The notes under the pieces are model-generated. The model was not told the origin of the DNA. It saw only the letters and a program-made list of their open reading frames with translations, and ran no database searches. Of a stretch of DNA of 64,000 nucleotides, positions 23,211 through 36,000 are shown piece after piece (position 1 is the first letter of the stretch; the number at the start of each line of letters is the position of its first letter). The stretch is from Brachionus manjavacas (lineage: Eukaryota > Rotifera > Eurotatoria > Ploima > Brachionidae). The translations under genes and the position numbers were made by a program. The stretch spans positions 372,001 to 436,000 of the forward strand of contig JAHQIY010000022.1 of NCBI GenBank assembly GCA_019054805.1. The letters run 5' to 3'.

Positions 23211-25729
23211 ACGTAATGGTCCGATAAATATGACATGTCACTAAAACAGAGTACCCTATTTTAGTGACATGTAATATTTGAGTGAACACTGATTTTTAAA
23301 ATTGAAATATTCGCTTTTAGTGACATGCAAAAAAAAGCGAATATGCATAAATATTGCTATTTTTTATGAAAATATTGCTCGGGTTTAATGACATGTTTTT
23401 AACTCATGTAATTGACACATTATTTATAATAAATAATTTAAGATAAAAGTTTTTTTACGAAAAATATATTTTATTTGAATTGAATTGAATTTTTTAATGT
23501 ATTATAGTTTTAAAAACAAGTAAAAAATGTACAAAAATTCATAATATATTGGAATCTTATTAAGTCTAAAAAAACAAGAACGGATGAAGTTAACAAATCT
23601 TGGAACGAGTAAAAAAAAGTTGGACCACATTTAAGTTGAATTTTAAATGTTAAACTACAGTCAATTGGGGTAAATGTGATAATTCTTTACTTTGAGCCTT
23701 AATAAAATCAGAAGGGAAAGAGCTTATCAGGAGATTTTTTTTTATAAATGAAAAAACTATTTTTTTCTTTGATTAAAAAAAAATTTATTAAAAAAAATAA
23801 ACGGTTCAAATTTTATAATGAAAAGAATACAAAACGGTTAAAATGGGGTAAATATGATAAAATAGTTTAAAATGCAAAAAAGAAAAAAATAAGAAAAAAA
23901 CAAGCAAACATACTATAAGAAAATCAAAAAGAAATTTATTTACATTTGTCAGAACAATAAAATTCTAAACTTGGTTCGAAGTCTGATGGTAGACATTTAA
24001 AGCAAGACCAGTTAGAACACGTTTCGCATGAGATCCATTTGGCTTTTCGCATGAGATACATCTAGTAGACGTATAATGTTGGTGCAAAATATTCTTCCAT
24101 TCTCTTTTAACATTGGCAAAATTCCGACATCCAGAGGCTGTAAAATATGGGTTGAATTCGGAGGTAAGCAAATCAATTTAACGTTATTTTGGATAGCAAG
24201 CTTTATAAGCTCAATTGAAATATGAGATGAATGTCCATCGAAAAACAGAACTTTTTGTCCTGATAGTTTTGAGGTGTGAATAAGAAATACGCTTCTTAAC
24301 CATTGAAGGAACTGTTTGGATTCCATCCAACCTGATGGTGAAGAGGTAAAAACAGTACCAGTTGGTCCACCTAAACACCATTTGTCGTATAAATTAATGG
24401 ACTTGTAAACAACAAATGGAGGTAAATGTTCTCCATCAGCATTGCAGCAACAAGCAACTGTGTAATTTGCTTTTTCATTGTTTCCAATTAATAGAACAGG
24501 ATTCTTGTCTGTTTTACGGCAAATAACTTTTTTTCTCCCAGGATCGCACGAGAAACCACTTTCGTCTACATTCCAAAGGTTTTTTGGGCTAACCTCATTT
24601 AATTTGTGGCTGCTTAACATTTCGAAAAATCGCTCAATAGTTTCGGACGAACAGGAGCTTGCTCTTGCCGACGGCATGTTTTTAGTATACCGGGTTCCAA
24701 TTTTGTGTTTCCACTTATTTAGAAAATGGTAAAACCAGTCTTTACCTGGAGTATTGTTTTTAAAACGATTAGGGATCTTATTTGTAATCAGGTAGTTGCT
24801 TACCAAATCTCTGATAAAAGGAAAATGAATTCCGTGACCCCAATCACACAAATAACATATGATGTCCGCTAATAAATTTTCAAATTCACCAGTGATCCAA
24901 GGGCTAGAGCCTTTTCCGAAACCAGGCTTTATGTATTTTTTATGCAATCTATTATGTAAAGTAGCATAAGGTATGTTGTACCTTACTGAAGCTTGATGTA
25001 TTAATTTTTTTTTCATTAATTTGATTAAGGGCCTTTTTGAGGGTGTCCTCAGAGAATTTTGGAGGACTACTATTTGGTAATTTAAAGTTTTTTCGAGTCA
25101 TTTTCAAAATTTATTTAGTTTTTCAAAATTTTGGTTTTTATCGCAATTTATATTCAATTATCGGTTCAACCCGAAAGTATAAGAAACATGTTTTTATTGA
25201 ATTTCTCAAAAACCGTTATTTTTTTCTTAAATGGGATTGTTAATTGGCGGAAGATTAAAAAATAAATAAAAATTTTTTATAGAATATTTTTTTCAAATTT
25301 TGTAAAGGGATAGTTTTTTATATATTTTTTTTTATTTCATTCAAAAATTATTATCCAATCAGAATTTACAGCGGTTGAAAAAAAGAATTATCATTATTAC
25401 CCCATTATCGGTTCAACCCGAAACGACGGTAATTACAATTTTTACAATAGAATGAGTCATTAGGCTTTAAGCCTCTTATAAAGCCGAAAGAGTTTATTTT
25501 TCAAAAAAAAAGAAGTTGATTTTTAAATTAACATGAGCTAAAAACATGTCATTAAACCCGAGCAATATTTTCATAAAAAATAGCAATATTTATGCATATT
25601 CGCTTTTTTTTGCATGTCACTAAAAGCGAATATTTCAATTTTAAAAATCAGTGTTCACTCAAATATTACATTTCACTAAAATAGGGGACTCTGTTTTAGT
25701 GACATGTCATATTTATCGGACCATTACGT
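23211..25729 (-). mobile_element. Pogo/Tigger-like DNA transposon with ~200-bp TIRs
   Basis: Near-perfect terminal inverted repeats of about 197 bp (23211-23410 and 25533-25729) start ACGTAATGGTCCGATAAATA and are flanked by TA on both sides (23209-23210, 25730-25731). Inside the TIRs the motif TTTTAGTGACATG occurs several times in both orientations, which would suit transposase-binding subterminal repeats. The only gene is the broken transposase on the minus strand (23965-25101). Between gene and right TIR, ATCGGTTCAACCCGAAA occurs twice (about 25158 and 25407). Confidence 0.9.
23965..25101 (-). pseudogene. Pogo-type DDE transposase, two frameshifts
   Basis: Translation begins with MTRKNFKLPNSSPPKFSEDT at 25101. 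A run of A residues near 25015 shifts the frame into a 334-codon ORF (25016-24012). That ORF carries the CENP-B/Tigger helix-turn-helix part and the DDE_1 catalytic triad contexts NVDESGF, FFDGHSSH and LQPLDV. Just after LQPLD a second frameshift (about 24130-24150) moves the true continuation (FANVKREWKNILHQHYTSTRC) into the frame ending at 23965. Catalytic residues are intact but the protein cannot be made in one piece. Indels in homopolymers could also be assembly errors. Confidence 0.85.
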
Positions 25730-28029
25730 TAACAAATTTACAAAAGAATATTCGGAAATTTGATTAAAGACTGTTAGTGTAAATACCGTTTTTTGATCAA
25801 GCTCTTATCACAGTCAAAGCTTTAACCGTTTTGGTGTTCAAACTTTAAAAAGTAAACGATCAAATTTAGATTTTTGATGACAAATATAGAAAATGACGAT
25901 TTATAGTACAATCGTCCGGTTGAAAATTATCCCTTTTTTATCCTAAAAAATTCGAGAAACATACAACAAAAAATTATTAAGAAAATTTTAAATTATAATT
26001 AAAAAAAAAAATTCTAAAAAAAAAAATTTAAATTCATTTGAAAAATTTGATGTTCCAACTGAAATATTAAATCCTTTTCTTTGATTTTGCTCATACTCAT
26101 ACTTTCTAAATTATATTTATCTAAAAGCAACTCAATTATATTAAAAGAATCATTATTATCACTCAAATATAATTCAGCTGAATAAGTTGCTAAGTTAATA
26201 ACAGTTTATAAACTTGCATAATTTAATTCGGATGAAATATTGGTAATATTTTGTTTCGTAGAGACAAGTTTAGTTCAGGTATTTTAAAATCTTCTTCTTC
26301 TCCTTTAATTTCAACGAATAGGGCAATGTATTATCTTTCAAAAACCAAAACTAAATAAAAATATTTTAAATCATTTGAGTCTTAGTTTTAAATTTTTTAA
26401 GTTCCAATTGAAAATCTTATTCTTTGTTTTGGTTCGACTGTTTTTTGAACAACTTGAGCTTGTTTGACACGTTGATAATCTATCAATACTCTTGTTTTGT
26501 TTTTCATGTATTTGACCAATGTGAATAAGTTGGATGATTCCTGTTGATTATATAGTTAGAGTTGATCCTTTGATTTTATTATTGGTTCGTAAAATCTGTA
26601 TCAAAATGGTGACAAATTTGATTCATTTTCTCTCATCCAAATTTTTTCAAAATATTTAATCAATTGTTCAAACTTGCTGCAACTTTGTTTGAAAATCTCA
26701 AAACATTTATCAACTCTTTCTAACTAAATCATTGATAGTGAACAAAACAGGCTAATTAGCTCTCAGAACTCCTCTTTGTTAAAATGATGTTTAAAACAGC
26801 AATGGACTGCTCGTCTAAAAATCTTCTGCTTAGAAAATGGTACTTAATTTCAATATACCTTTTAAGAATTCCCTTTTATCAAAGCTTGAAGCTGTTTTTT
26901 TCTTCTTAGGATGATTTAGTTTGGGTTAAAATAATCTGTACACTTGTTAAAAAATTTTTGTAATTTCAGTTCTTATCGAATATTATTTGAGCTTTTTTAC
27001 TTAATCTTTTTTGAAACTTCTTTAAAAAAAAAAATCACAAATACCTTGAAAAAATCCTCTCGATTATTACTTTTAGAACGCAGTGGTTTCAAAAACGGAT
27101 ATTTTATCGAATTCGAATATTGAAAATCTCAAAAATAAAATAAATAAAGCTTTTCAGAAAGTAGATAAAGAAGAAATACGAAAAGTAGTTTCAAGCTTTA
27201 ATAAAAGGTTTAGGCAGTTGAATTAGCAAACGCGGAATATTGTCATAAATAAATTTTTTTACAGAATTTGAGTTTTAATTTTCTCGAAAATAAAGAACGG
27301 AATCCTTATTACCAAGATAGGCTAAGAAAGCTCGTCCTTTAAGCTTTACAAAAATCATAAAATCATCATTTTACAACTATGCTTTTATAAAGAAATTTCA
27401 ACCTGACCATTATATACTTTTAAACTATGAATGAATTTTTGGAAATCTTAAAAATAGGTTTTTATTGACGGTTTTTTAAGCATATCTTTGTTTGGTTTTT
27501 CAAAAAAAAAAATTAGGTCTGGGACACTGAGCACAAAGAATAGCAGTTTTTGGTCCGAGAAAAAAAAAATTAACTTGAAGAGCTAGTTCACAGGTGTGTA
27601 AAATTTCAGCCTTCTTCCATTACCCATTCATATTTTTTAATAACTTTGAAATTTGTCTATAATATTATGACTCACCCGTTATACTAAGCCATTTCTAACT
27701 GCGAGAACGAGTTTCTCTCTTTACGAAAAAATTCTCTGATTTCCTAGTAATTTATCTTTCGAGGAAATTAGAGAATTAGAATTAGAGAATAAGTATGATT
27801 GACAATGGAAATCATACAAGGTCTAAGTGAAGAATAAAATTTAATATAAATTTTAACATATTTTTTTCAATTATTTTAATATTTTCAATAAATTCGAATA
27901 AAAAATATTTGATTTATTCTTTGTTTTACATAACGAGCCAAAATCACTCATTTTGGTGATTCAAGAGTGAATGCTAAAAAACTTACCTTAATTCACTAAT
28001 AGAAATCAAAGAACTTTTTAATTTATCTC
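25730..28029. other. AT-rich intergenic DNA with a mariner relic
   Basis: No gene. At about 27070-27240 (+) a frame reads KAFQKVDKEEIRKVVSSFNKRFRQL followed by a frameshift and NAEYCHK-stop. This resembles the C-terminus of IS630/mariner-like transposases. Elsewhere only low-complexity sequence is seen. Confidence 0.4.
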
Positions 28030-28260
28030 TTCGAGAAGGTAGATTTCCGAACGCATGGAAAACTTCGAACATTACCATGATTCCAAAAAAGACCTCTACT
28101 TAACAAGTTTCTTTAAATTACAGACCAATTACTCTAACGAGTTGTTAAGGAAAGTTACTGGAACCTATATTACTTTAATTTTATTTTTTATTCTTTTATA
28201 ATTTAGTTATTCTGAAGAAGCTCTAGCTCGGTACAGAAAAAAAAAAATAAATAAATAATG
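28030..28260 (+). mobile_element. LINE-A fragment with internal deletion
   Basis: It encodes [16 protein letters not shown] and NYRPITLTSC, matching the RT of the LINE at 52985-55735 ([25 protein letters not shown]). It then jumps directly to the family 3' end TCTGAAGAAGCTCTAGCTCG plus an AAATAA tail. About 1.5 kb of the element is missing between the two parts. Confidence 0.8.
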
Positions 28261-28778
28261 AAGTTTCAACTCAAAAAATAAATAAAAGGAAAATCACTGA
28301 CATAATTTCAAAGCATGAGTTTCATGATATTGATAAATTAAAATTATATGGTTACCTATTCTAACTCGGTGCCCTTTTTCCAAAAATCTAATTTTCTTTA
28401 ATAAGCAATCCACTTCTAAAAGGATCAATTTTCTAAAATCCAATTTTGATGAACAACGTCATAACAATAATTTTTATGATACAAATTAAAAACTAAAATC
28501 TAAATTAATAAATTAAAATTTTTTATCTTTTTGATGAACAAATTTATTTATTGCTAGCCTTTTTTTAGACAAATCGAAATATCAAAATTGGCTCGACTCG
28601 TTTTGAAACAAGCTAATTTTTCAAAATTGGTTTTCTTCTCAAGAAAACTAGAATCAAAAATTGAACCAGTTCTGCTTATTCATAGCAATCACCTAATGTA
28701 AAATAAATTAAAAAAAAATATTGAACGGTACTATAAATTAAAATAATTTTTTTAAGTAAATAGCAGATAACAGTAATA

Positions 28779-29128
28779 CAGTGTTTAAAGTTAAACTGTA
28801 TAAATAAATATTTTCTAAATAAATGTAAATATTAGTAAAGTACCAATTTTTTGTAATAAAGTGTTGTGTTTTTGTTTCAAAAATTGTTTTATAAATTCAA
28901 ATAATTTTCCACTATTTCCTCTAAAATCCGGCATTTTTTGGCCGTAAGCGTTATCGGCCAAACTAACCTAAACTAGTGTAAGCTTACTTAAAATTACGTA
29001 AGATTATGTTATCTTACATTTTCTTACATACAAATAATGATGTAATATTATGGAAGCTTTCATTTCCTGACGTAAAATTACGTAAAATAACGTAATCTTG
29101 CCCATTGCACAGTTTAACTTTAACACTG
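28779..29128. mobile_element. 350-bp MITE with CAGTG... TIRs and TA duplication
   Basis: Termini CAGTGTTTAAAGTTAAACTG (left) and its near-complement at 29108-29128 are inverted. TA flanks both ends (28777-28778, 29129-29130). The interior is rich in ACGTAA/TTACGT and TTACAT motifs and has no coding capacity. The CAGTG start and TA target site point to a Tc1/mariner-mobilised non-autonomous element. Confidence 0.8.
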
Positions 29129-29281
29129 TATTTAGAGTCATAAATGAATGATTTATTAATATTTTCAACTATTGAATTTAAATTTAAATCAAATGCAATA
29201 ATAAAAGTTTAAATATGAATTTTCAATATTTTTTTAATTTTACAAATAAAATTCAAACTCGTTCTAATTCACTATTTCACA

Positions 29282-29340
29282 GGACATGTCATTATTTGAT
29301 TTAGTAACATGTCACTAAATTCGGATAATTGCGTTATTTT
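29282..29340. repeat. Eroded end of the pogo-type element
   Basis: The sequence contains ACATGTCACTAAA followed by CGGATAATTGCGTTA, close to the terminal ~50 bp of the element at 23211-25729 (ACATGTCACTAAAA, CGGACCATTACGTTA). It is a solo remnant of the same family. Confidence 0.5.
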
Positions 29341-29717
29341 AAAAATGACCAACAGGATATTGAACCTTTTTCATGAAAGACCGATTATCACTTTACGTCT
29401 TTTAGAGAATGAGAATATTGTACATTTACTTGAACTTAATATTTAAGAAAACAAAAAATATTTAAAATTTTTTTTATTTTCCGAAAAAAATATACTTCTC
29501 GACTTTGAACAATATTAAATACAATAAATTAAAAATTTATTAAATTAAAATCATAAAATTTCACAAATTTCTATATTTTTTTTTAATTGACTGAATAACT
29601 TTGAATAAATAGAATATTCAATTTTTTATTCCAATTTTGTAAGTTTTTTGTCTAAAGAGAATTCTACGTTTTGATAAATTTTCTTAGTGCTTCTTGATAA
29701 AAGAAGATTAATTTGCA

Positions 29718-30797
29718 TTATTTGATACTCTGACCAACACTGTTTGAAGATCTTGTTTTTGAATCATTTTGTGTTCGCGAAATCCCAAAGGGCGCTTTAT
29801 AGTTTATCTTTAGAAATGAAAACAACTCTTCTTTGTAATATCTATTAAATCCAATAAATAGAAAAATACATATTGAATGATATGTAAATGCAAAAAGTTG
29901 GGACACGTTCGAATATAAACGATAATTAACCCTTGCTCTTGGATCATTAAAAATTCCTGTAAAGGTGTCAATGATACTCAGAGTTATGTTTATGGAAACC
30001 GGTGCATAAAATATCCAAAATATGAAATCCATTGTCAATGTCGCAGTAATAAACTTGTAATCTTTATTAGAAAATGTTTTTTGGTTGAGACTTTTGGATG
30101 ATTTAGCATGAACCATTGCTAGGCTAGTGGATTTTTTTACTTTTTTTTTGCTCTGATACAGCTTCCTGATTACCAATGAATTAAGTGAAATCATTATAAG
30201 CAAAGGTATATACAGCCTCATGAGAATAGCTATGAAATCAGTAGCCAAAGAAACCGGTTTCGTTTGCTCGCATGACTCAGTGATAACCGTCTGGTTGGTA
30301 TCATTGTCAAAAGTTGTTTCAACTACAGGAAAACTCATTAGATTAGTACTGTTTGTGATCATAATTAAAGCCAAAACAAGACTCATTAGAAGAAGAATGT
30401 TTTTCTTCTGACCCAATTGTTTGCATTTAACTGGATAGAATACAAAAAGGAATCGGTCAAATGATATAATCGGCTGAACCCATGAAGTCGAGTTGAATAT
30501 ATTTCTGCGTATAAAACCAGTCAATCCACATGTCATCTCGACAGTGTAGCCAAAGATATTCCTTGGTCGAACCACGAATGTGTAATTGAGCAAAGATATG
30601 ATATTCATTATTGATAAACACATGTACAAAAAACTTGTATTTGTTTCCTTGTTCATGGTAGGTCTAGTATAGATAAATATTGATAGAATATTTGCAAAAA
30701 AACCAAAAGGAATGATAACTAAGAGATAATAAAAACTTATTGAATCAGATATCGCCGTAATACGACTTATATATTCATCTATTGTTTCGTTAGACAT
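29718..30797 (-). CDS. Rhodopsin-class G protein-coupled receptor, orphan
   Basis: A single exon of 359 codons starting at the ATG at 30797. The N-terminus is short with an N-x-T glycosylation site (SNETID). Seven hydrophobic segments lie at about residues 21-44, 55-78, 93-121, 131-151, 186-208, 250-272 and 297-322. TM3 begins at Cys90 and ends with SFDRFLFVFYP, i.e. the E/DRY box as FDRF. The second extracellular loop has the partner Cys (ESCEQ). Loop 3 and the tail are basic and Ser-rich. TM2 and TM6 are divergent (no LAxxD, no CWxP, TM7 lacks a clear NPxxY), as in lineage-expanded peptide receptors of the FMRFamide/orphan type in lophotrochozoans. The ligand cannot be deduced. It would sit in the plasma membrane. 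Confidence 0.82.
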   Translation of the reverse strand: MSNETIDEYISRITAISDSISFYYLLVIIPFGFFANILSIFIYTRPTMNKETNTSFLYMCLSIMNIISLLNYTFVVRPRNIFGYTVEMTCGLTGFIRRNIFNSTSWVQPIISFDRFLFVFYPVKCKQLGQKKNILLLMSLVLALIMITNSTNLMSFPVVETTFDNDTNQTVITESCEQTKPVSLATDFIAILMRLYIPLLIMISLNSLVIRKLYQSKKKVKKSTSLAMVHAKSSKSLNQKTFSNKDYKFITATLTMDFIFWIFYAPVSINITLSIIDTFTGIFNDPRARVNYRLYSNVSQLFAFTYHSICIFLFIGFNRYYKEELFSFLKINYKAPFGISRTQNDSKTRSSNSVGQSIK

Positions 30798-33095
30798 TTT
30801 ATCTATTTTCTAAAATTTTTCACTTAAATTTAAATAAATTTTCTTGACTTCAAATAAATTAAATTAATTTTTGACTAAAAAATATATTGAATAATTTACT
30901 ATTGCTTGATGAGGTGCAATTTTAGATTATTAAAGTTTCATGATATTATAAATCGTGGTTAAAATTACTTTATATAAGCTTTCCTAATTTAATGACGTAC
31001 TCAGTTTGATTTACTTCCTATAGAATTTTGCTGAATTTAGATTTCTATTAAAAAAAAGGTTTTGAGAATTTTATTTAATTAGAATATTTTCTTTAAGTTG
31101 CACACTTTCTTTATGGCTAATCTATTCATTTTTTAAATTAATTGTAGGCCAAGTAATCCATTTATTAATTTTATCAAACTATAGACAAAACAAAGTCTCC
31201 GACTCTTTAAATAACTTTTTTAACAGAATTTTTTAAGAATTTTCCAAAAAAAATAATCAAATTAAAATAATAAAAAATTGAAAATATTTATTTTTATAAA
31301 AAAAAAGCAAATTTTTTTAAATTTTTTTCTTTTGTAACAAAATAAAGTTTTTTTATTTTTTTATTTGACTTTTTTACTCCAAAAAAATATGCAGCATTTC
31401 AATTTTCAATTTTAATTTTACTAATTTAATATAACAGCTGCCCACCAACGATTTCCGAAATTTCGATTGAATAAAAAATTTTGATTAAATATAGATAAAT
31501 TTTGGAAATTTGACACAAATTTGTGTACAAATGATATTTTTTTTATTTTTTTGTTTGCATGTCCAGTCCTCATAATTGACAATTACCTTGACGGGTTTTG
31601 TCCTGGTTATTAAATTTAGAATTATGATTCATCACTTTATAGAGAATTTTATCTAGATTAAAACAAGCTATAAAAATTAGTTTTTATTTTTCTGTTAAAT
31701 TTTTTAGAAGCTGAAAAACCTCACAAACATATTTAAATTTTAAATATCTGTTAATCAAGTTTAAATATTGACTTGAAATTTTGCACACTTATCAAATCGA
31801 ATAAAAGTTTTAAAAAATTCAAATAAAAATTTTTGAGTTGTTTTTCTTATATTTTTATTTTTTGTAAAAGCTTTTTTTTTCTTTAAATTAACTTCTTTAA
31901 ATCTTTACTTCTTCTTTAAATTAATTCCACAATGTTTCCAAACATGTTTCATCACATGGATTTGATTATTGAGAGTCTTTTAACAAAGAACCTCCCAAGA
32001 AAATAAATTAAAGCTAATGAAAAAAAATTTTTTTTGAAATAAAGATAAAATTTCACACAAACTGCTAATTTTTTTATCATTTTATCTTTATGAGATAACA
32101 AATTTTTTTCTTTTTGAAATTTCGGACAAACATTCTTACCCACTAGTTAAATTTAATTAAAATAACATTAAATGGAAAAACTAAGCTTAAAATTTTAATT
32201 TTAAATTTTAAAAAAACCGAAAAGAATCTGAAAATGAAAATATACCTTAGATAACTTAAAAATTCATTTCTTTTGGATATATCATCTTCCATTTATTTTT
32301 TAATTTTATTTTGTAATTAAACCTTAATTAAGCTAATAGATAATTTTCCAATATTTGCATTTATTCTACAAATGTTTGCACTAAAAATAATTTATTACCT
32401 AGCTAATAATGTTTTTAGGACTGAGAGGCTTTTAAAAATCGAGAAAACGAATTGAGTTTCTAAAATGTAAATTAAGCAATTTAAAATGAAAATAAGAATT
32501 TTAAATGATTTATTTTGATTTCTCTAAAAAGTGTTTTTTTAAATACATCTAAATTTAAATTATTACGAAATCTGTTTTTATTTATAAAACCGGATTTGCT
32601 TCTATTTTGTGAAGAACATTTTCCAATGTGGATCCAGACATATGCTACTTTTATTTTTCACTTTTCGGAAATTCTTTGTTATTGTAAAAATGCGTCAAGC
32701 ATTCATTAAAAATACAAAAGCTTCAATTAGTTGTTACATATTCTAAATGACTATTAATTGATACAGACTAAAGAAATGAAACAAATTTTAAATTAAACAA
32801 TTTTATTTGAAAATTTTAAATTTATAAACAGAAAGTGTTGTAAAATAAGACATTTAAAAAAAATTAATAAATTTTGTTTTAGCTAAACGTTTTTAACTTA
32901 GAAATACTTAAATTATACAAATACAAACATTTAGACTTTAAAAAAAAAGAAATAAAAGACACCCTAAATAATGAATAAATCTTGCCTTGATTCTGTGTAA
33001 AAATCCGGCATTTTTCATAAGCTCTCACGAATTAAAAAAAATATCAACAAATAAAATAAAGATAATAAAAAATACAAATTTATCAATATTATTGA
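30798..33095. other. Intergenic, no feature seen
   Basis: 2.3 kb of AT-rich DNA between the GPCR start and the 3' end of ECT2. Short open frames here are low-complexity with no recognisable domain. Confidence 0.5.
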
Positions 33096-36000
33096 TTAAG
33101 TCAATTGGCGTTTGTGACCATTGTTTTGAAATATGTTGGTAATGTCGGGAAATGCCGAATGAGACTGACCGAGCCGTTTTTCCTCTTTTTTATTGCATGC
33201 ATAGTCCGAGGATGTAAGATCGTTCTCGCTTGTCGAACTAAGACATGTGTCCAGAGACAAAAGAGAACTGGTGGTCTGGGTTATGTTCGAGCATGTTTGT
33301 TGTCGAAATAATTGAGTATGAGTCATGATTGCTTCACGAGATTTTTGCATGGTAGTAAACTTTCGTTTGGATTCTTGAAGAGTGGGTGTCAATTGAAGAG
33401 ATGCCAAACTTGCTAATTTGCTTGCTTTTTGTTCATTCAAGGACTGCTGTGAGTAAGAAGACTGAAACGGCGATCGAAATACGCTGGATATTGTTTTTTT
33501 TATCTTGTTGGGCGTATCTTGACTAAACGAAAACGCTCTACTAACTCGGCGATTTATTATTCGGGCATAGCTTTTTTTTAATTTAATTTTTTTTCATTTT
33601 ATAAGGATCTAATCAGCTAGCACATATCAATTATCTTAATAGCACATAAAAATAGTCTAATCTAAGAATTCATTGAATTTTTGATAAATCAACTTCTTTT
33701 AATACACAATTTAATGATATTGCGATCAAAATTTAAAAGTCTAATTAAAGTCTAATATGAGGAAGCAATATTTTTAATTAATTTTAAATAATAAATTAAT
33801 TTCCTGCAGAAAATCAAATTATGACAAGAAAATTAAAACTAAAAGCTTGCCCCACTTAAATTAAAAATAAAAATATCTTAAATATTGAAAAAAATTTAAA
33901 TTTTAAATCAATAAATGAATTTTACGTCAACAGTTAATTTACCATGTCTTTAAATAAAAAAATATTTAAAAATAGTAAGTCTAATTAAAATTAATGCAAA
34001 TTTCAAACATATCAAACAATCAAATGAAACATTGAAAAGGGTCACCAGATCGAGCTCAATAAAAATTTTTCTTTTAGAGATAACAAAATCCACAATAGTT
34101 ATTTTGAATACAGTGATCCACTGTTAACTCGTACTTGGATAACTCAGACTTTATGTTTGACTCGTACTAAATATATAAATGATCCGTTTCTATCAATATT
34201 TCAAAACAAAATCAAAAATAAAATTATTCATAAATTAATTCTTTTTATTCTTAGGCTTAATTATCCTTTATTTTTATTTTATTCATTTTTATTCTGAAGG
34301 AGCATTAGCTCGCAACAGATAATCAAATCTAAGAAAGTAAAAAGTAAGATTAATTTAGTTTCAATAAAACAATAATACGATGCTGTAGTTTCAATGAAAG
34401 AACCTCAAATATGCACTGATTTGGACTTAAACTAAAACAAGAAATGGTCGAAGAGTATGAGAACAACCCAGATGCTTAATGCTTTTTTTTCCGAGTTTTT
34501 TTTTGAAATTTTTATACTTTCTTTATGTTTAAAATAAAGAAAAAAAATTTGCTATTTTTTTGTTATTTTGTTTTTTAGGGTCAACTCGGACTGAAGGTTG
34601 ACTAAGACATTTTATCGAGTTCCGATAAGGGCGATTTGATCGTGAATCACTTTATCTTTTTTTCATAAAACTCTAAAATTTTCTCATTTTGGAAATTTTT
34701 CATGCTGATTTCAATTTTTTATAAAAGAAAAAATTATATCAATGTTTTATTTTTATCAATTAAATATTTTATAAATTTTGGTAAGGCATCTTTTAAATGT
34801 CTTGGAAATCAAAACAAAGCTAAAATTTTTCACACCAAAAGCGACTTCTCTTAAGTATTTATTAAAATTTTTGTAATAAAATTTCAATAAAGGTAAATAA
34901 ATTTGATTAATGTGCTATTAAAATTTTTCAACTTTTCCTCTTAATAAATCAGTCAAAATTGTTACCTTTTTACAGCTTCTAATTTTTTTGAGCCCGACTC
35001 GTTCAAGTCAATCTGTAGTTGCTTGGCTTCGATTGTACACAAAATGTTTTCCTAAAAGAAAAAATATTTAGATAGTTCTAAAAAATTGACTTCCCTATAG
35101 AGTCCTGGTTTAGCAAAGAACCCTAGAAAAGTAAGACCAAGAAAAGTAAATGAGTAGAAAATCAACTTTTTTCTTCAATTGTTGAACAAATTTAACAAGC
35201 TGCTTGCGTTTAGCAATCTCACTGAATCTACGCTGTCTATGCTTTTGGCTAATTTTGCTTTTGGTCAGACCAAGTCGCAAGCTGGACGTGTAGGTCTGGA
35301 ATCTTTTGCGCTTGATTTTCCTTTTCGGTTCGCTTGTTGTCTGCAAAAATTTCAAGTCCAACTTGGTTCGCTCCATGTCATTTTCATGCATTCTCTCAAC
35401 AAAAAACTTGTTCAATCTTTCTTGCTGTAACACATCGAAATCCTGGTCCATCAGAGCCTCGATTTGAAGAATGTTCGAATTGAATTCGTCAAATATTGAC
35501 GAACGAAAAGAAAAAGAGTTTAAAGAGTTCTAAAATAGAATGGAAAGAGGTTTGACATTAGACTTGGAAAAAGATCAGTTTTGTGGTTTTACTAATATTA
35601 AATACTTACGTATTCGGTAATGCACTTGACGTTACATATTCCCTGAGCAAGAAGCTTGATAAAGTCTTTTTTTTCCAGTTGAGCGTGGGCATGTTCGTCG
35701 TACAGATTTAGATTTGTAGTCGAGCAGTAGATAGAAGATGAATTTGACGAATTTGAAGATTGACTTGATATTGTCGAGTAGTGGTTGGTGACAATGGAAG
35801 CGTTATTTAGTTGGTTGGACGCATTTGGTATGACTTTGAAGGAAAAAAACTTGTCTTTTTCGCCAGCCAGTCGGCACAGTATGCCAAAAAGGTCCGTGTC
35901 ATCGCCGTTTTGAAGAATGTCACACACTTTGGTCACATTGTTTAGAGAAAAAAGAGCCACGTGTTTATATAATTTGGTTGGTGATCTCTGTTTGCTGGAT

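Noticed and set aside
23207-25733. piggyBac-like TTAA target duplication around the pogo-type element
   Set aside because: TTAA can be read at both ends, but the transposase is a DDE_1 pogo type, which duplicates TA. The TIR match extends to the bases ACG directly beside TA.
31952-32709. Short ORFs on both strands
   Set aside because: Length and composition are what random AT-rich sequence gives, and no domain is visible.
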